Shown here: one piece after another, positions 26,200-37,055 of the stretch | Layout of the letters: the number at the start of each line of letters is the position of its first letter | Position numbering within the stretch: the stretch's first letter is position 1 | Made by a program: the position numbers and the translations under genes | Assembly (NCBI GenBank): GCA_013420905.1 | Contig: JAAXNY010000017.1 | Location: 248,001 to 312,000, forward strand | Direction of reading: 5' to 3' | DNA: 64,000 nt | Source of the DNA: Collybia mongolica | Lineage: Eukaryota; Basidiomycota; Agaricomycetes; Agaricales; Clitocybaceae | The notes under the pieces: model-generated | Told to the model about the DNA's origin: nothing | The model's database searches: none | Seen by the model: the letters and a program-made list of their open reading frames with translations, nothing else

Positions 26200-29100
26200 T
26201 TAAAATCTCTTGAGCAGCTCGCTTGCTGAGGGGTCGGAATCAGCCTGGTCGTCTGGGCTCCTCCTTGGGTCAGTGGGAGTTTCTGGCGTTACCGTGAGGC
26301 TATCAGAGCCGAGCTCAGCCCTTTTCTTTCTGCTGAAAGAGACGCCCCAGCTGCTTGCTAGGCTGGCCAAGGTACCTGTAGCAGTTAGAGTCGGACGGGC
26401 TGGCCGCGGCAATTTGCTTTGCGCTGATGAGCTCGCGGCCAAGGGCGATGTCCTCGGGATATGGTATGATGTCGCCCTCTGTCTAGGGTTTAATGCATTT
26501 GCCATGCCATCAGAGATAGATCCATCAGGAGAAGGTGTGCTGGGTAAACCGAAAGGATTCCCTTCGCCGGAGGATGGCGAAGAAGCCAACGGTGGGTCCG
26601 ACAGGGCGATTGTTGGGGCGGCTTTCGCCATCGGTGACCCGGAGACGGCATTTCCCAAAGCAGGGAGTCGGTTTACAGAGAACCGAGAAGCAGTGGACAT
26701 ACGAGACGCCCGAGAGCCTGGTCGTAGAGGAGAGGGAACGCCTGCTAGGTGGTGTGGTACAGATCCTGTCTGCGGTGAAGGTAATGGTGGTGCAGGTGGG
26801 GAGGTTGTGAGGGGTGGTTCCTTGACTGGTGATTGAGGCACCGGGTCCAACTGCGTTTCTGGCGCAGCTTGTGCAAGGAGGCGAGATAACGATGAGGGGC
26901 GTGCCGTGGGTGAAGAGTTTGCCCGAGCTCGCACCGGGAACAGATGAGAATTTGGCGGATGCGTGACAAGGAACGATTCCTCTACCTCCGCTTCTGGAGG
27001 GCCAGGGGGAAGTGCCGGCGGACTACTCCCCAGAATTGAGTCCTTGATCGCTTCTTTTTCAATTGACACTTTCCTAGAGGAGACTCTTCTTTTGTTGTGG
27101 CTGGGCTGAGTCCAGTCTTCCACCTCGAGCATGTAGTATTTCACACCTTCACCAAGGCCATATGGGTTGCTGGTAGGGTCCTATTTACGTAGTTAACGAT
27201 CAATCGAGGACATCAATCCGATATTCACGTACCTGATGATCAACAACACGTTCCGCGATCGAAGTGATCCTAGCAACTATCCATTCACGCGTTTTCAGCT
27301 GTTCAGCAAGGTGGCCCGTTGCCTGCAGGAAGTAGTGCGGGAAAGATACTGTCAAAAAGGGTGAACCTCGGATCTTAGCATGACCTTTTTTTGTTTTTCA
27401 GAAAAGAAGTCCTTACCGTTGAAGGCCGCCCATGGTTTGGATACCGAGTTCCTCGTAGGGAGGAATAGCGCCAGGTCTCCTTTCGCAAAGTTTCTGAAGG
27501 ATATTTTCCCTTTCGCCCGCTCCCGGTATTCCTTACACTGTTTTTGCCATTTGCGAATCGTGGAGCCTGTCTTGGCAACGGCTTCCAGGAAATGGTCATG
27601 GTCGAATGCTCGTAGGATCTCTAGTGCTGCAGGTGGATCTGAGGGGTCGATGGGGGAGGGTTCATCAGGTTGTCCAATTATGCTATGTCGCATGCCCGAT
27701 AGGAACATGGAATCAGCCAAGCCAGGAGATTGCTTGGACGTGGTCGGGTGAGCAACCATAGTTTGTGCGGAAGTCAAAGCTTTGACATGGGAATTTCGGA
27801 AACTGATTGCAACGTCCAAGATCTGAGCAATCAGCCGACCGCTATCCTCGAGCCGCTGTTCGAAATCAGATTGCGATGCTTGCCCCGCTTTCAGGTCGTC
27901 CCGTAATAGACGTTCGACGTGGCGTGCCTCTCGAAGCTCGTGTTCTACGCGTTGCAGTTCTTCGCGAAGCCCCACGGCATCCGCATTGGCGACTTCGACT
28001 TCAGCGCGAAGGTCTTTGAGTTGTCGGTCCGAGTGCTCCTGGACTGCCTTGAGCTCGAAAAATTGACGTTCCAGGACCGCGCGGTCGCCATCTGCCTCAG
28101 CAATGTGATCTCGGATTATTCGGTCGTGTTCGGAAGCTTGAGCCCGAAGAAGGCGGTCCTTCTCTTGACTAGCATCCTTGAGAGCCTTGTGGACTTCCTC
28201 ACTCTCAGCGCGCGCAGCCTGGATCTGACTTTCCAGATCTTCACCCCGAGCCCGCGAAAGTTCCAAGTTGCGGAGGTTGATGGCCTGCTCTTCCAATAGA
28301 TTATTGACCTTCTCTGCATTCCGACTCTCCAGAGCCTTCACATCCTCGAATTCAGCCTTCACCTGAGTTAGTTCTCGGCGTAATTCTTCGGCTGCTTTGG
28401 AGCAATCGGTGGCATCTGCCAAAGCCTGAGAGAGCGCTTTTCGTTGATGCTCCACGTCGGCGGATAATTCGACATGGCGCTCTTCAACGATGCGACGAGC
28501 AGTCATTTCGCTTTCTATTTGCGCGCGCGCATGGTGGAGCTCCCTTTCCAGTCGGTCTGACCGCTCCTGCTCACCCGATACTGATGTATCGACTTGCTGG
28601 ATCTCAGCTTTCAACCTGGAGATCTCGGCCTGAAAACCCCTCCTTTCTTCCTGAAACACTGACTCTTGGTTAGACTTCACTTCTAGTGCTGCACGGAGTT
28701 GGTCAACCAAATCTTGATATGCTTGCTGTTCCGCCTCGATCGCTACGATATATCAACAAAGGAAATCATAGATGGGCACCCCGGATGACTTACAACGCCT
28801 TCTCGTGACTGATATTCGCGATGCAGAAAGGACTATAAAAACATTTCTGAGCAAAGATGATACATGAATCCAACTAACTCACGGGATCTTTCCGCAATTC
28901 GATCAAACGCAGATTCAAGTCCATCCATTCGAGCAACTAGTTTATCGAGGGAGGATCGGCATTCCCGTACAGCAGATAATGCGGCAGCATCATTACTAGA
29001 TCGAGAATATTGCTCCAAGTCATCCAATACACGGAGAAGGCCTGGATTCTCGAGATTAGATAAGGAGAATCTATAATATTCGGGTGCAATTGTTACCATC

Positions 29101-31055
29101 GACATCTTCTCGCTCCAGAGAATATGATGCATCCAAACTACCAGACGGCGAAAAATCAATTGTGGGCACTGAGTCATCCATCCCACGCGTTTCGAAGGGT
29201 AGTTGTCCATGAACTTCGCCTCGGTAAACTTGCCGCCGTTTCCGTTCACTCGCACTATTTTAAACGTCATCAATTATTACGCGGTCATGCTATAATTGGG
29301 GAAGAACCTACGAAAGCTTCGCCATGACTTCGAGTATACTCTGTGCTCGCTGGTAGAAAAACCGGGCTTCAAAGGTCTGTCAAGTTGTGTGTGAGAGATA
29401 CAACAATATCAAGCTCACAGAACTCCTTCCTTCGTACTATCTCGACCACTGTGGCACCATAAGCATAAAGCATATTGTGCAAACGCTGTATGTGCGAAAA
29501 ACTGTTCTTGCCACGAAAGCTGGCCTGGAGGCTAGCCAAGGTCGGTGGGATCTGCACTATACTGTTGTTGAGTATACTGATCTGGCGAAGAGCGCTGACA
29601 CAATGGTGTGTATACGCATTCTGTGCTGCAGAGTTGAGTGAATGACACCGTTTGAAAGAGCAATATGAGGTTACCTTGGTGTCCGTCATATACTGTAGCT
29701 CGTTCCGGAGGTCGATGTCTCGGCGCCGAAGATCTGAGGAGGAATAAGTGAGACTTCTGTATTCAAGGTGAACGAAGCGGCACACCCTGAATGATTGCAT
29801 CAGCGTCAGGTGCTGGATCTACATCTTCGTTAGAATCTTTGGAGCCTCTACAATGAATCAAATCATACTATCAAGAGTGGCTGCTCCGTTGGTTATCTGT
29901 TGGAAAAGGTCTTGTGATCTCCGTAGGCACGCCTCCGCTTCATCAAGTAGTCTGTAGCTGATCAGGAAAGTATGAACTCGCGCTTTTAGTGAACTCACTT
30001 CTTAGTCGCCACAGCTGAACGAACTGCGTCGGTGCCTTCTGTAAGTTGTCGAACGGCTTGCTCCGCTTGATTAAACCGGGATCGTAAGTCGTCTAATACA
30101 GGTTTGGTAAAGGCATCAGTGGAATGTTGAGGAATCAAAACGTACCATGGGTTCGAGCACACGTTTCCGCTACCTGCTTCATCTTAACATTAGAAACATA
30201 GTCGCCTAATGTCCGCGACTTCTCCCCAGCTTCAATCGACTTCCGCACGGCAGGTGACATGAACTCGACGTGTATCCTCACTCTACTAATGAGGTCCAGG
30301 TCCGCTTCAAGTCCTGAGAGCAGGGTAGCTTGTTTTTCCAATTCTCGTCTCGACCCTGCTGCTATTCCTTCGAATGTGTCAACAATGGCGAGGACGTTGA
30401 GGTCTAGGCTCCCGCACGCTATTCGAAGGGCTTCGTGTTGGTAATGCAACGAAACAAGTGTATTGGTGATGTGCTCGTGATGCATGTGGGCTGTACGAAG
30501 ATATGAAGCAGCTAGTTGTGACGGCCGAAACGGAGGAGTGGCAGCAATGCTTTCTGAACAACAGTCAACCGACAGTGTTACGAAAAGAGTATAGTTCACC
30601 TTCAATTGGGGGCTGAAGTGGTGCATCCACGTGGAGGTCTCGCAACACGTCGTCCAGATCATAGTCAAGATAATACTTGTTGAAAACATATATTGACTAG
30701 TACTGGAGTCAGTGGCGCGTATACGGAAGAACAAATCACATACTTGGTCATGTGAGCCAGCCAACTCACGAACGTTACCATTCGTTAAACGTCGTCCATC
30801 GGAGAGATACGCGAGAGCAGCATCCTGTTCCACCCCGGTCTCTTGCTGCAAGAATAATTCGAGGCTTCCAATTCTATGGACTTACATTTAGCTTAGTGAA
30901 GTCAGTATGACTAGGAAATACTCCAACCGCTCTATATCACGCAAAGACGCATTGACCTAGTCAAGGATTAGCTATCGACATCCATTTGACAAAACCGAGC
31001 GAACACTGCACACCTGAAATACCTGTCCATCCTCAGCCCGACATATCTGTATCAT
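26200..31055 (-). CDS. ATG11: Autophagy-related scaffold Atg11
   Basis: The N-terminal ubiquitin-like start reads MIQICRAEDGQVFQ, then VNASLRDIERLE, then FLQQETGVEQDAALAYLSDG, the usual opening of fungal Atg11. The first exons are 31055-31014, 30956-30922 and from 30873 down. A long central coiled coil (about 28710-27700) is rich in Glu, Arg, Ala and Leu heptads. The C-terminal ATG11 domain is clear across spliced exons: FLPTRNSVSKPWAAFN|VSFPHYFLQ, HLAEQLKTREWIVARI, DPTSNPYGLGEGVKYYMLEV. It is followed by a Ser/Pro-rich tail to 26200. Atg11 links cargo receptors to the Atg1 kinase in selective autophagy; plant and animal relatives are ATG11 and FIP200. Many introns of about 50-60 bases split the region 28.7-30.9 kb; I did not resolve all of them. 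Confidence 0.87.
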
Positions 31056-31425
31056 ATCCAACGATTGAGCTACTTCCTGATGTTTCCACGAAGAGATCGT
31101 TTCCGATTGTGAGGATGCCGTTAGGCAGTTGCCACGAAAAGTTGGACTCTGTGCTTCAAGCCAGCCAACTACAAGCAGACCCGGACTTGTTGCCAAATCT
31201 TGCCAACTGCCAGTGACGTAAGCCATGGATTTGTCAGCAATCATTTGCCATTTCTGCCAGGCTCAACCATCGACGATAGGTTTTGCAGATCAAATTTTAT
31301 CAGACACAAGCCCTGGGCCTGATACGTGATACCACAGCTCTCGGAACAGCGATGCGTCAATTGATACGCAACATTTTTTATTTGATAAGCAACATTTACA
31401 ATCCCGAGAGATAGCCAAACACAAA
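31056..31425. promoter_or_regulatory. Divergent promoter region
   Basis: The 370 bases separate the starts of Atg11 (-) and the F-box-like gene (+), so both promoters must lie here. No motif stands out. Confidence 0.35.
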
Positions 31426-32383
31426 ATGCAGCACACCCTACCTCCAGAAATTCTACGCCAGGTAGCTAAGTAACATCGGATCAGAGGGAACCATGCTAAT
31501 GAAGGTCTCATTAGAGTAATTATATTGACTTCTATCACCGATTGGTCTTGTCGAACTGATCACAGCCCCTTTTGCAGTATTCATCTGGGCCTGTGCCGAT
31601 CGTCCAACCATAGTGTCTTTGATACGCGTTTGCAAACTCGCCCAAGACTGTACTTTGCCACTGTTGTACCGGTCGATCACATTTTCGAACGCCTCTGAGG
31701 TTTCACATTTTTGTGCAACCCATGACCCATCTGACGTGGAGGGACGAAATCGTCTGTCGCTTGTTCGAAACGTATGGTTTGGGGACTCTGGATTAATCCG
31801 GGGTGACCTTCAATACGGATCTTCCTCTTGGCCGCTCACATTTGTATATCGCATTCTTTGGCTTTGTATCAATCTCCACACCCTAGTCATCATCAATCTT
31901 GACCAAAATCTTTGGTCCCGCCTAGAGGGTGCCATTCCGACAAGTTTGGAGAACCTTGCAATGGGACCTGTACATGGACCATTTTTCATGAAAACTTTGA
32001 CGAAGAAACCACGCATCAAGAGATTTACCAGTGCTCAGACTTTCATGCGCGACGACGAGGTGGTGGATGTCGTATTGTCGCCGCATTTACAACGTTTTCG
32101 TAGAATTTCAGAAATAGAAACGGGAAAGGTTATACCTCTCTGGCTGGTAGAGCAGGCGGAGTGTATTGTGAAATCGGAAACACTAGAGGAAATGGAACTC
32201 CTCCTTTGCGGGATCCCTGAGCTTGGCGAACCTATGATCAAAGAGCTTCAAACAAAACTTTCAGAAATCACACATGACGAACGTGTTGCTGTTCGGTGGT
32301 GCCAATCGCCAACCTGGATTGAACTTTTGCGTTTAGAGTTCATTGCTGAAGAAGAATCCTATCTTGGTGCGTTTAACCGCTAA
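31426..32383 (+). CDS. F-box-like protein, N-terminal exon unresolved
   Basis: A candidate first exon (31426-31461) encodes MQHTLPPEILRQ, the start of a typical mushroom F-box. The main exon is open from about 31566 to the stop at 32381-32383. It begins with an F-box-like continuation, VSLIRVCKLAQDCTLPLLYRSI, then a leucine-rich middle (INLHTLVIINLDQNLW). The donor at 31462 gives phase 0, but every good acceptor nearby (31565, 31577, 31613) needs phase 1, so the join fails. A different first exon, or an early disruption, is possible. F-box proteins are substrate adaptors of SCF ubiquitin ligases, and mushrooms have hundreds of orphan members. Confidence 0.5.
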
Positions 32384-32923
32384 GTTAGAATGAAACCCGA
32401 AGCCAATGCCAGGTTTTCAGCATCCTTGTGTCAAGCATGAGAATGGCTTATGTATTGGTACGATGACTGTACTGAGAAAGATACCCCGCATTACAACCAC
32501 TCATCATAAAACCAAGCCAGGGTTCACCAATACACCACGCCTCACTAGGACCGAAACCAAATAAGTATGACAAGACGAAAGCCTTTTCCTCTCACGTCAG
32601 GGAAACCTTGGAGACAGGCTTGCCATGGCACCCTCGGACGTCGTTGCTAAAGGATTAGGTCGGAGAGTTTTTCGAGAAGAAATGTTCCTGACGATTAGCG
32701 GCAGAAAGAACCTGGATGTTCGTAATGGAAGTGGCAATTAGGGTGTACATCCATAATCAGGTTCGGCTATTGTAGTGTTTGCATAGTGCGGAATTAAAAG
32801 AATGCTTTGCCTTCCGCCCTGGAATGCTGGAGGATCGGTGGAGCTCAGGCCATTTTGTGACGTTGCGAGGCCCACATAAACACCGTGCAGAAGCGAAAAA
32901 AAGGTGTTCTATTGTATCTGTGT
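32384..32923. other. Intergenic, 540 bases
   Basis: The 3' ends of the F-box-like gene (+) and NDUFB7 (-) converge here. No further gene is seen. Confidence 0.35.
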
Positions 32924-33412
32924 CTATTCTGCTGCCGCAAGCTTCTGCTTTGATAACTCCTTCATCCGCCTGACATAGCTGCAAACCAGCCATTTGAGTA
33001 TCTCCGAGGACGCCCGATACGCTGAGAGAAATGAACACGCACTCGTCGTATTGACACCTATGTCCAATTATGGTCCTTAGTGGTCCTCCTTTTAAAGAGC
33101 GGGGCATTTAAACGCACTTTTCATAGGTATGACGTTCGTGGTCACATTCCCAAGGCATGTAGAATTTGTCTTTCCGGCAGACATTGAGTGGCAGGAGGAG
33201 ACTGTCATTTGGGTAAGATCCAAGAGAGGAATGATTGTATCATAGTCGTAAGAGTCCAATAGGTCGATAAGAAGGGGAAATAAATGCCCGTTAACGTCAC
33301 AGCACGAAGTAAAAAAGTGGTTGGTTGCATACGCAGAACATTGATCTCTCCAGGCAATTGGCACCTTGTTCCGCTTGAGCTCCGTCTGGGATGCTGTCTC
33401 TCCTGATGCCAT
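32924..33412 (-). CDS. NADH dehydrogenase subunit NDUFB7 (complex I)
   Basis: Four small exons on the minus strand, 33412-33333, 33201-33118, 33057-33043 and 32969-32924, join in phase into a 74-residue protein. It reads PIAWRDQCSALLLPLNVC, then PWECDHERHTYEKCQYDE, then RMKELSKQK. The two CX9C pairs (C-SALLLPLNV-C and C-DHERHTYEK-C) and the PW-C-HERHTYE-C core identify the accessory complex I subunit NDUFB7 (B18). It acts on the intermembrane-space side of the inner mitochondrial membrane and has disulphide-linked helical hairpins. Exon 3 is only 15 bases. All splice junctions are GT-AG and restore conserved residues, so I trust the model although no long frame shows it. Confidence 0.88.
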
Positions 33413-33905
33413 GGTCGGACGATATGAACGGTGTTCGAGAAAGAGAAGAAAAGAGAGTGGTCGGGATGAACGTCGGTCACCTCAACGAGAATTCGTTCTG
33501 GTCAGTGTTACAATTTGGCCACGAAGTTTGCCGAAGTGTTTGGCATCACTCATGTTTTCTAACACCGGCCCGGCAAGTCCTCATCACCTCTGAAAGTCTC
33601 AAGAGGCAGGTCTACAGTAAAAACTATGCATGGGGCTTGTAATAAAATAATGGGCTCAATTCGATATACTGTATGCAACTATGTTTCGAAAGGTGGACTA
33701 CAAAGCTGCTTAACAAGCCATGAAGTTCAAACCCAGGATACGAATAGAGAATGCCCCAGGGACGTTTCTAGCCGTGAATTGCAGCGGCGGGAATGGTGGT
33801 GGAGGTGCAGCCAATACGGATCCTAGCTCCAATCTATCAGAGTCGGAAGAGTTTGCAGGAACTGACTCCAGATCGAATAGCCGGCGCCTGTGAGAATAAG
33901 TGGAT
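33413..33905. other. Intergenic upstream of NDUFB7
   Basis: No gene is supported in these 493 bases, which lie between the NDUFB7 start and the stop of the repeat protein (both on -). An open + frame exists at 33366-33642 but resembles nothing. Confidence 0.3.
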
Positions 33906-34790
33906 CTATTCGAACGAATACGAGAGTTTAGGAATCTCGATGTTCTCTGGAGTAGACAGGCGAGGTTCCTTAGGCATGCCACGAAAGCGTGACGTTGCGA
34001 ACATTCCCCTGTGTTCTTGAGATGTCCCAGTGAGGATTACAGCGGGTGATGGCTCCTCGGACATGATGCGAAAGCGCGACGTCGCAAATCTTTGCTTGCG
34101 CTCTACGGATGACATGGTGGGTATTATCATAGGTAGTTCCTCTTCTGTGACGCGAAAACGTGACGTCGCAAATCTATGCTTGCGCTCAAGTACTGACATG
34201 ATGGGCGGTACTGCAGGCGGGTCCCCCACCACGGTACTACGTTTATGTCCATTGGACATTACAGTGGGTGATACAGAGGGCGGCTCCTCGGACATAATGC
34301 GAAAGCGTGATGTTGCAAATCTACGCCTACGTTCATCGTGCGACATAGTGGGTAGTATGGTGGGTGGCTCCTCCGACTCGATACGAAAGCGTGACGTCGC
34401 AAACCTACGCTTGCGTTCAAGAGATGATATAGTCGGTGGTACCGTAGGCAGTTCCTCCGCCATGTAAATACGCTTGGGCCCGTGAGGTGTCGTAGTGGGC
34501 AACACAGAGGGCAGATCCTCGGACATGACACGAAAGCGTGATGTTGTGAATTCAGGCATACGTTCATCGTGTGACACACTGGGTGGTATGACAGGTAGCT
34601 CCTCCGACATGCGGGAGCGTGACCTTGCAATTCTGCCCTCGTGTTCGAGATACGACGCATCGTCACGTCCCTGCCCAGCTACATCCTCCATGGAGGGAAA
34701 GAAGGTTTCTATGGGGGGAATTCTGGTGGCCTGACGCGTATTAAGCTGTCGGTTGACGATGTATACTGGCTCTGCTTCGGCGGCGGCCAA
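33906..34790 (-). CDS. Unknown protein with RFATSRFR repeats
   Basis: An open frame of about 290 residues carries a tandem repeat. The core RFATSRFR, followed by IxSEEPP and a Pro/Ser-rich linker ending in ERK or ERR, occurs four times in full (for example ERKRRFATSRFRIESEEPP and ERRRRFATSRFRIMSEEPP). Diverged copies are TTSRFRVMSEDLP and MFATSRFRGMPKEP, and two units lack the core (IYMAEELPTVPPT, VGDPPAVPPIM). The period is about 28 residues, matching an 84-base DNA repeat. I know no family with this motif. There is no signal peptide or membrane segment. The frame is open upstream without an ATG (the first usable codon is TTG), so an upstream exon is needed. It lies on the same strand just downstream of the HMG-box gene and may be its C-terminal part. 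Confidence 0.5.
   Translation of the reverse strand: MAAAEAEPVYIVNRQLNTRQATRIPPIETFFPSMEDVAGQGRDDASYLEHEGRIARSRSRMSEELPVIPPSVSHDERMPEFTTSRFRVMSEDLPSVLPTTTPHGPKRIYMAEELPTVPPTISSLERKRRFATSRFRIESEEPPTILPTMSHDERRRRFATSRFRIMSEEPPSVSPTVMSNGHKRSTVVGDPPAVPPIMSVLERKHRFATSRFRVTEEELPMIIPTMSSVERKQRFATSRFRIMSEEPSPAVILTGTSQEHRGMFATSRFRGMPKEPRLSTPENIEIPKLSYSFE
33960..34640. repeat. Tandem repeat with a period near 84 bases
   Basis: The + strand shows the word cgaaagcgtgacgtcgcaaat or close variants near 33983, 34070, 34150, 34300, 34386 and 34530. These copies encode the RFATSRFR units on the minus strand. Some copies are one or two units apart, so intermediate units have diverged. Confidence 0.7.
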
Positions 34791-35180
34791 TGGTTCGGTT
34801 ACCCTAGTCCCTGGGTGTTGCGCACTGCCAAGCCTTCCGGCTGTACCATCGAGGTTGCAGCCTTTGAGGGATTGGCAGATGGTCCATTTGTACGACCTGA
34901 AGGAAGTCGAAAACGGACATCTCCACCCCCCAAGGAATGCCCAGATTTGGGATCAGTCATTCTAGTGGGTTCTGCGGCGAGAGAGGGTGGGGTTCTGATT
35001 ACCGTTAGTTGTAATGTCGGTTACGGTACTAGGCATACTCGAGGATGACACTTCGAGGTTAACAATCGACGGTGCATTTCGTAATCGAGGTGCAGTTGGG
35101 CCACGATCATGTGTGAGATGAATGCTGAGATTGTTCGGAGCTTGTGACCGATGAGTGGCTTACCCATTGGTGATACCTAC

Positions 35181-36244
35181 CCCTGTCGTCTCTGCCGTAT
35201 CCAAGCCCTCTAGAGCCTCTTCATAGGAGAGGTTCATATAAGGTGATGATTCCGTTATAGGATTCATTCTCGAACCAGGCCCGTCCCCATCTTGGCTACC
35301 CAACAAAGCTGGATGTAGAGAAGTTGGCGGCGGCGGGCGGAGGTGCTGTGGAAGGGAGCGGTCGAAGGCGAGGTTCTAGGGAAAGTTGGAAAGGAGGCAG
35401 CCCTACTCCATCGTCATTATCATTTGGAGTCTTTCTCTTAAGAGTTCTTGATGTCTTCCTGGGGGATTTTGGCTTTTTCTTGTCTGGAGCATACGAATAG
35501 TCCGGATACATAGCCGCGTGTGCTTCCTTTTCGGCAGATGCCAACATCATATATGGTTTCTTCTCTTCCTCGCTAAGATTGTTCCACTTCCACGCAGCCT
35601 GCTGACTTACGTTCGCCTGGCCAAGAGTTTTAAGACATTCATCGTTCACGGCTTGAGTAAATTTCTGGTAGAATTCCGAACGAAAGGGAATGAAGGCATT
35701 TTTTAGACGAGGTATATCATCTTTATCTTTCTTCCTCGATCGAGGTGCCTTGGGCGGCATGATTGACCCATCGAGGATGTCGTGAGGCGCTATATGTTCT
35801 TCTAAGTTTGCATGGGGTGTATCCGAAGTTTGAGATGAGGTTGATATGCGTCTACGTTTATGGATATTCGATGTAACGGGATCTGGTGCTGCACGATGGA
35901 GCGTAGGGGTGACAAGAGGAGAAGTGATTGAATTGCCTTGGTGGCTGTTACCATGTTTCTTTGGACCGTGAAGACCTAGTCTCGATTGTCGGAAGCCGAG
36001 TGAGCCACTCATGCTTGAGTCTTGAGTGCTCAACCTCGACATATAGATGGTCCTTGAAGAAAATGATGAGCCTGCAAACAAATATCGAAGGGGACTCCAT
36101 ATTCAAGCTTTGTTCGGAATAATCTTGAATACGATCTTTTTTTTGCGTTGCATAGGTTTAGTTGAAGAAGAACATTGAAAGACATTAGCACATACCAAGA
36201 CTCAAAGAACGTCGTGATGTTCCGATATTTCGAAAAGCAGGCAT
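35181..36244 (-). CDS. HMG-box transcription factor
   Basis: Exon 1 (36244-36196) starts MPAFRNIGTSRRSLSLG and joins exon 2 (36071-35407) in phase. Exon 2 carries a Ser-rich N-terminus, a basic patch (HKRRRIS) and one HMG box: PRLKNAFIPFRSEFYQKF, then QQAAWKWNNLSEEEKKPYM and then AEKEAHAAMYPDYSY. A basic stretch (KKKPKSPRKTSRTLKRK) follows. A 61-base intron (35406-35346) leads to exon 3 (35345-35181), which reads through MNLSYEEALEGLD to a donor. The long frame otherwise stops at 35296. The box resembles the MATA-type HMG boxes of fungal regulators, so DNA binding in the nucleus is expected. The 3' end is not resolved: open frames continue to about 34800 and may connect to the RFATSRFR repeats. 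Confidence 0.7.
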
Positions 36245-37055
36245 TCCGGGGTGGTGTGAACTCAGAATAAAGGTCCGTGGGGCACAGAGGAGGGCTAAGT
36301 CTTTGTGAGGTATTACGGCAAGTTCTAGATGAACAATCAAAAGGATGAATCCTTTCAGGAGTAAATGCCTCGAGGCACCGCCGCGGGGTTTGTGAAATAG
36401 GAAATGGTGGGCCAAACGCAATCACCCGTGGCTAAAGGTTGATTTTGGGCCTGAACGATGAATGACCTACCCGCCGATAGCAAACACTGATTCAGAGTGC
36501 CACAATTTGAACCACGTTTCTGCCTACTGGTCTAATTAATCTAGTGAGTCGAGAATTGGCACGGTACCTGGCAGCACTGAGCAGGTCGACCGTTATTGGA
36601 ATGTGAGCGGTATAAAGCCAGGTAAGAAAGCAGCTTGAGGCAGACATGTCGAGCGGACCTATATCTCTTCGTGCTACACACTTGTGAATAATTGCCCTCA
36701 CAGAACGTGTGCAGAGGTTACAAGGGGGACTTCGGAACTTTTTTGCAATTCAGCCCCGACACGTGATGATCTTCATTCTAGGTGCCCATTTGGCCCTAGC
36801 AAACGTCACCTTCGACAAGCTTTGCCCCTGCTGACGCCGTGCAGACCATTTCCTGTGTGTTCTCGACCACGGCCACAACTGGCTTTCAAGTGCAGCTCGA
36901 CACTCCATTACCAGCTGAAATTACAATTACCGTCGTGATTGGATCTATGTAATGTATGTATACAAGGCAGACTTAAAATCATGAAAATACAACGTACACC
37001 TGGTACTAACAAAATTGCGTACAAAAAGGACAGTGAAAATCTATATAGCTTACGG
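36245..37055. other. Intergenic, about 810 bases
   Basis: The gap lies between the stop of the kinase and the start of the HMG-box gene (both on -), so it must hold the HMG-box promoter. The antisense frames seen here are short and unfamiliar. Confidence 0.35.

Noticed and set aside
26210..26836. Plus-strand frame of 208 residues over the Atg11 tail
   Set aside because: It is the shadow of the Ser/Pro-rich Atg11 C-terminus; the minus frame has matching upstream exons and the ATG11 domain.
34030..34467. Plus-strand frame with repeats (KRDVANLCLRS)
   Set aside because: It is the reverse reading of the same 84-base repeats. The minus frame is longer and lies in line with the HMG-box gene. The plus frame cannot be excluded entirely.
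35395..35410. 31-base intron option in the HMG-box gene (gtaggg to ccctag)
   Set aside because: It is too short for this genome; the alternative acceptor at 35346 gives 61 bases with the same phase.
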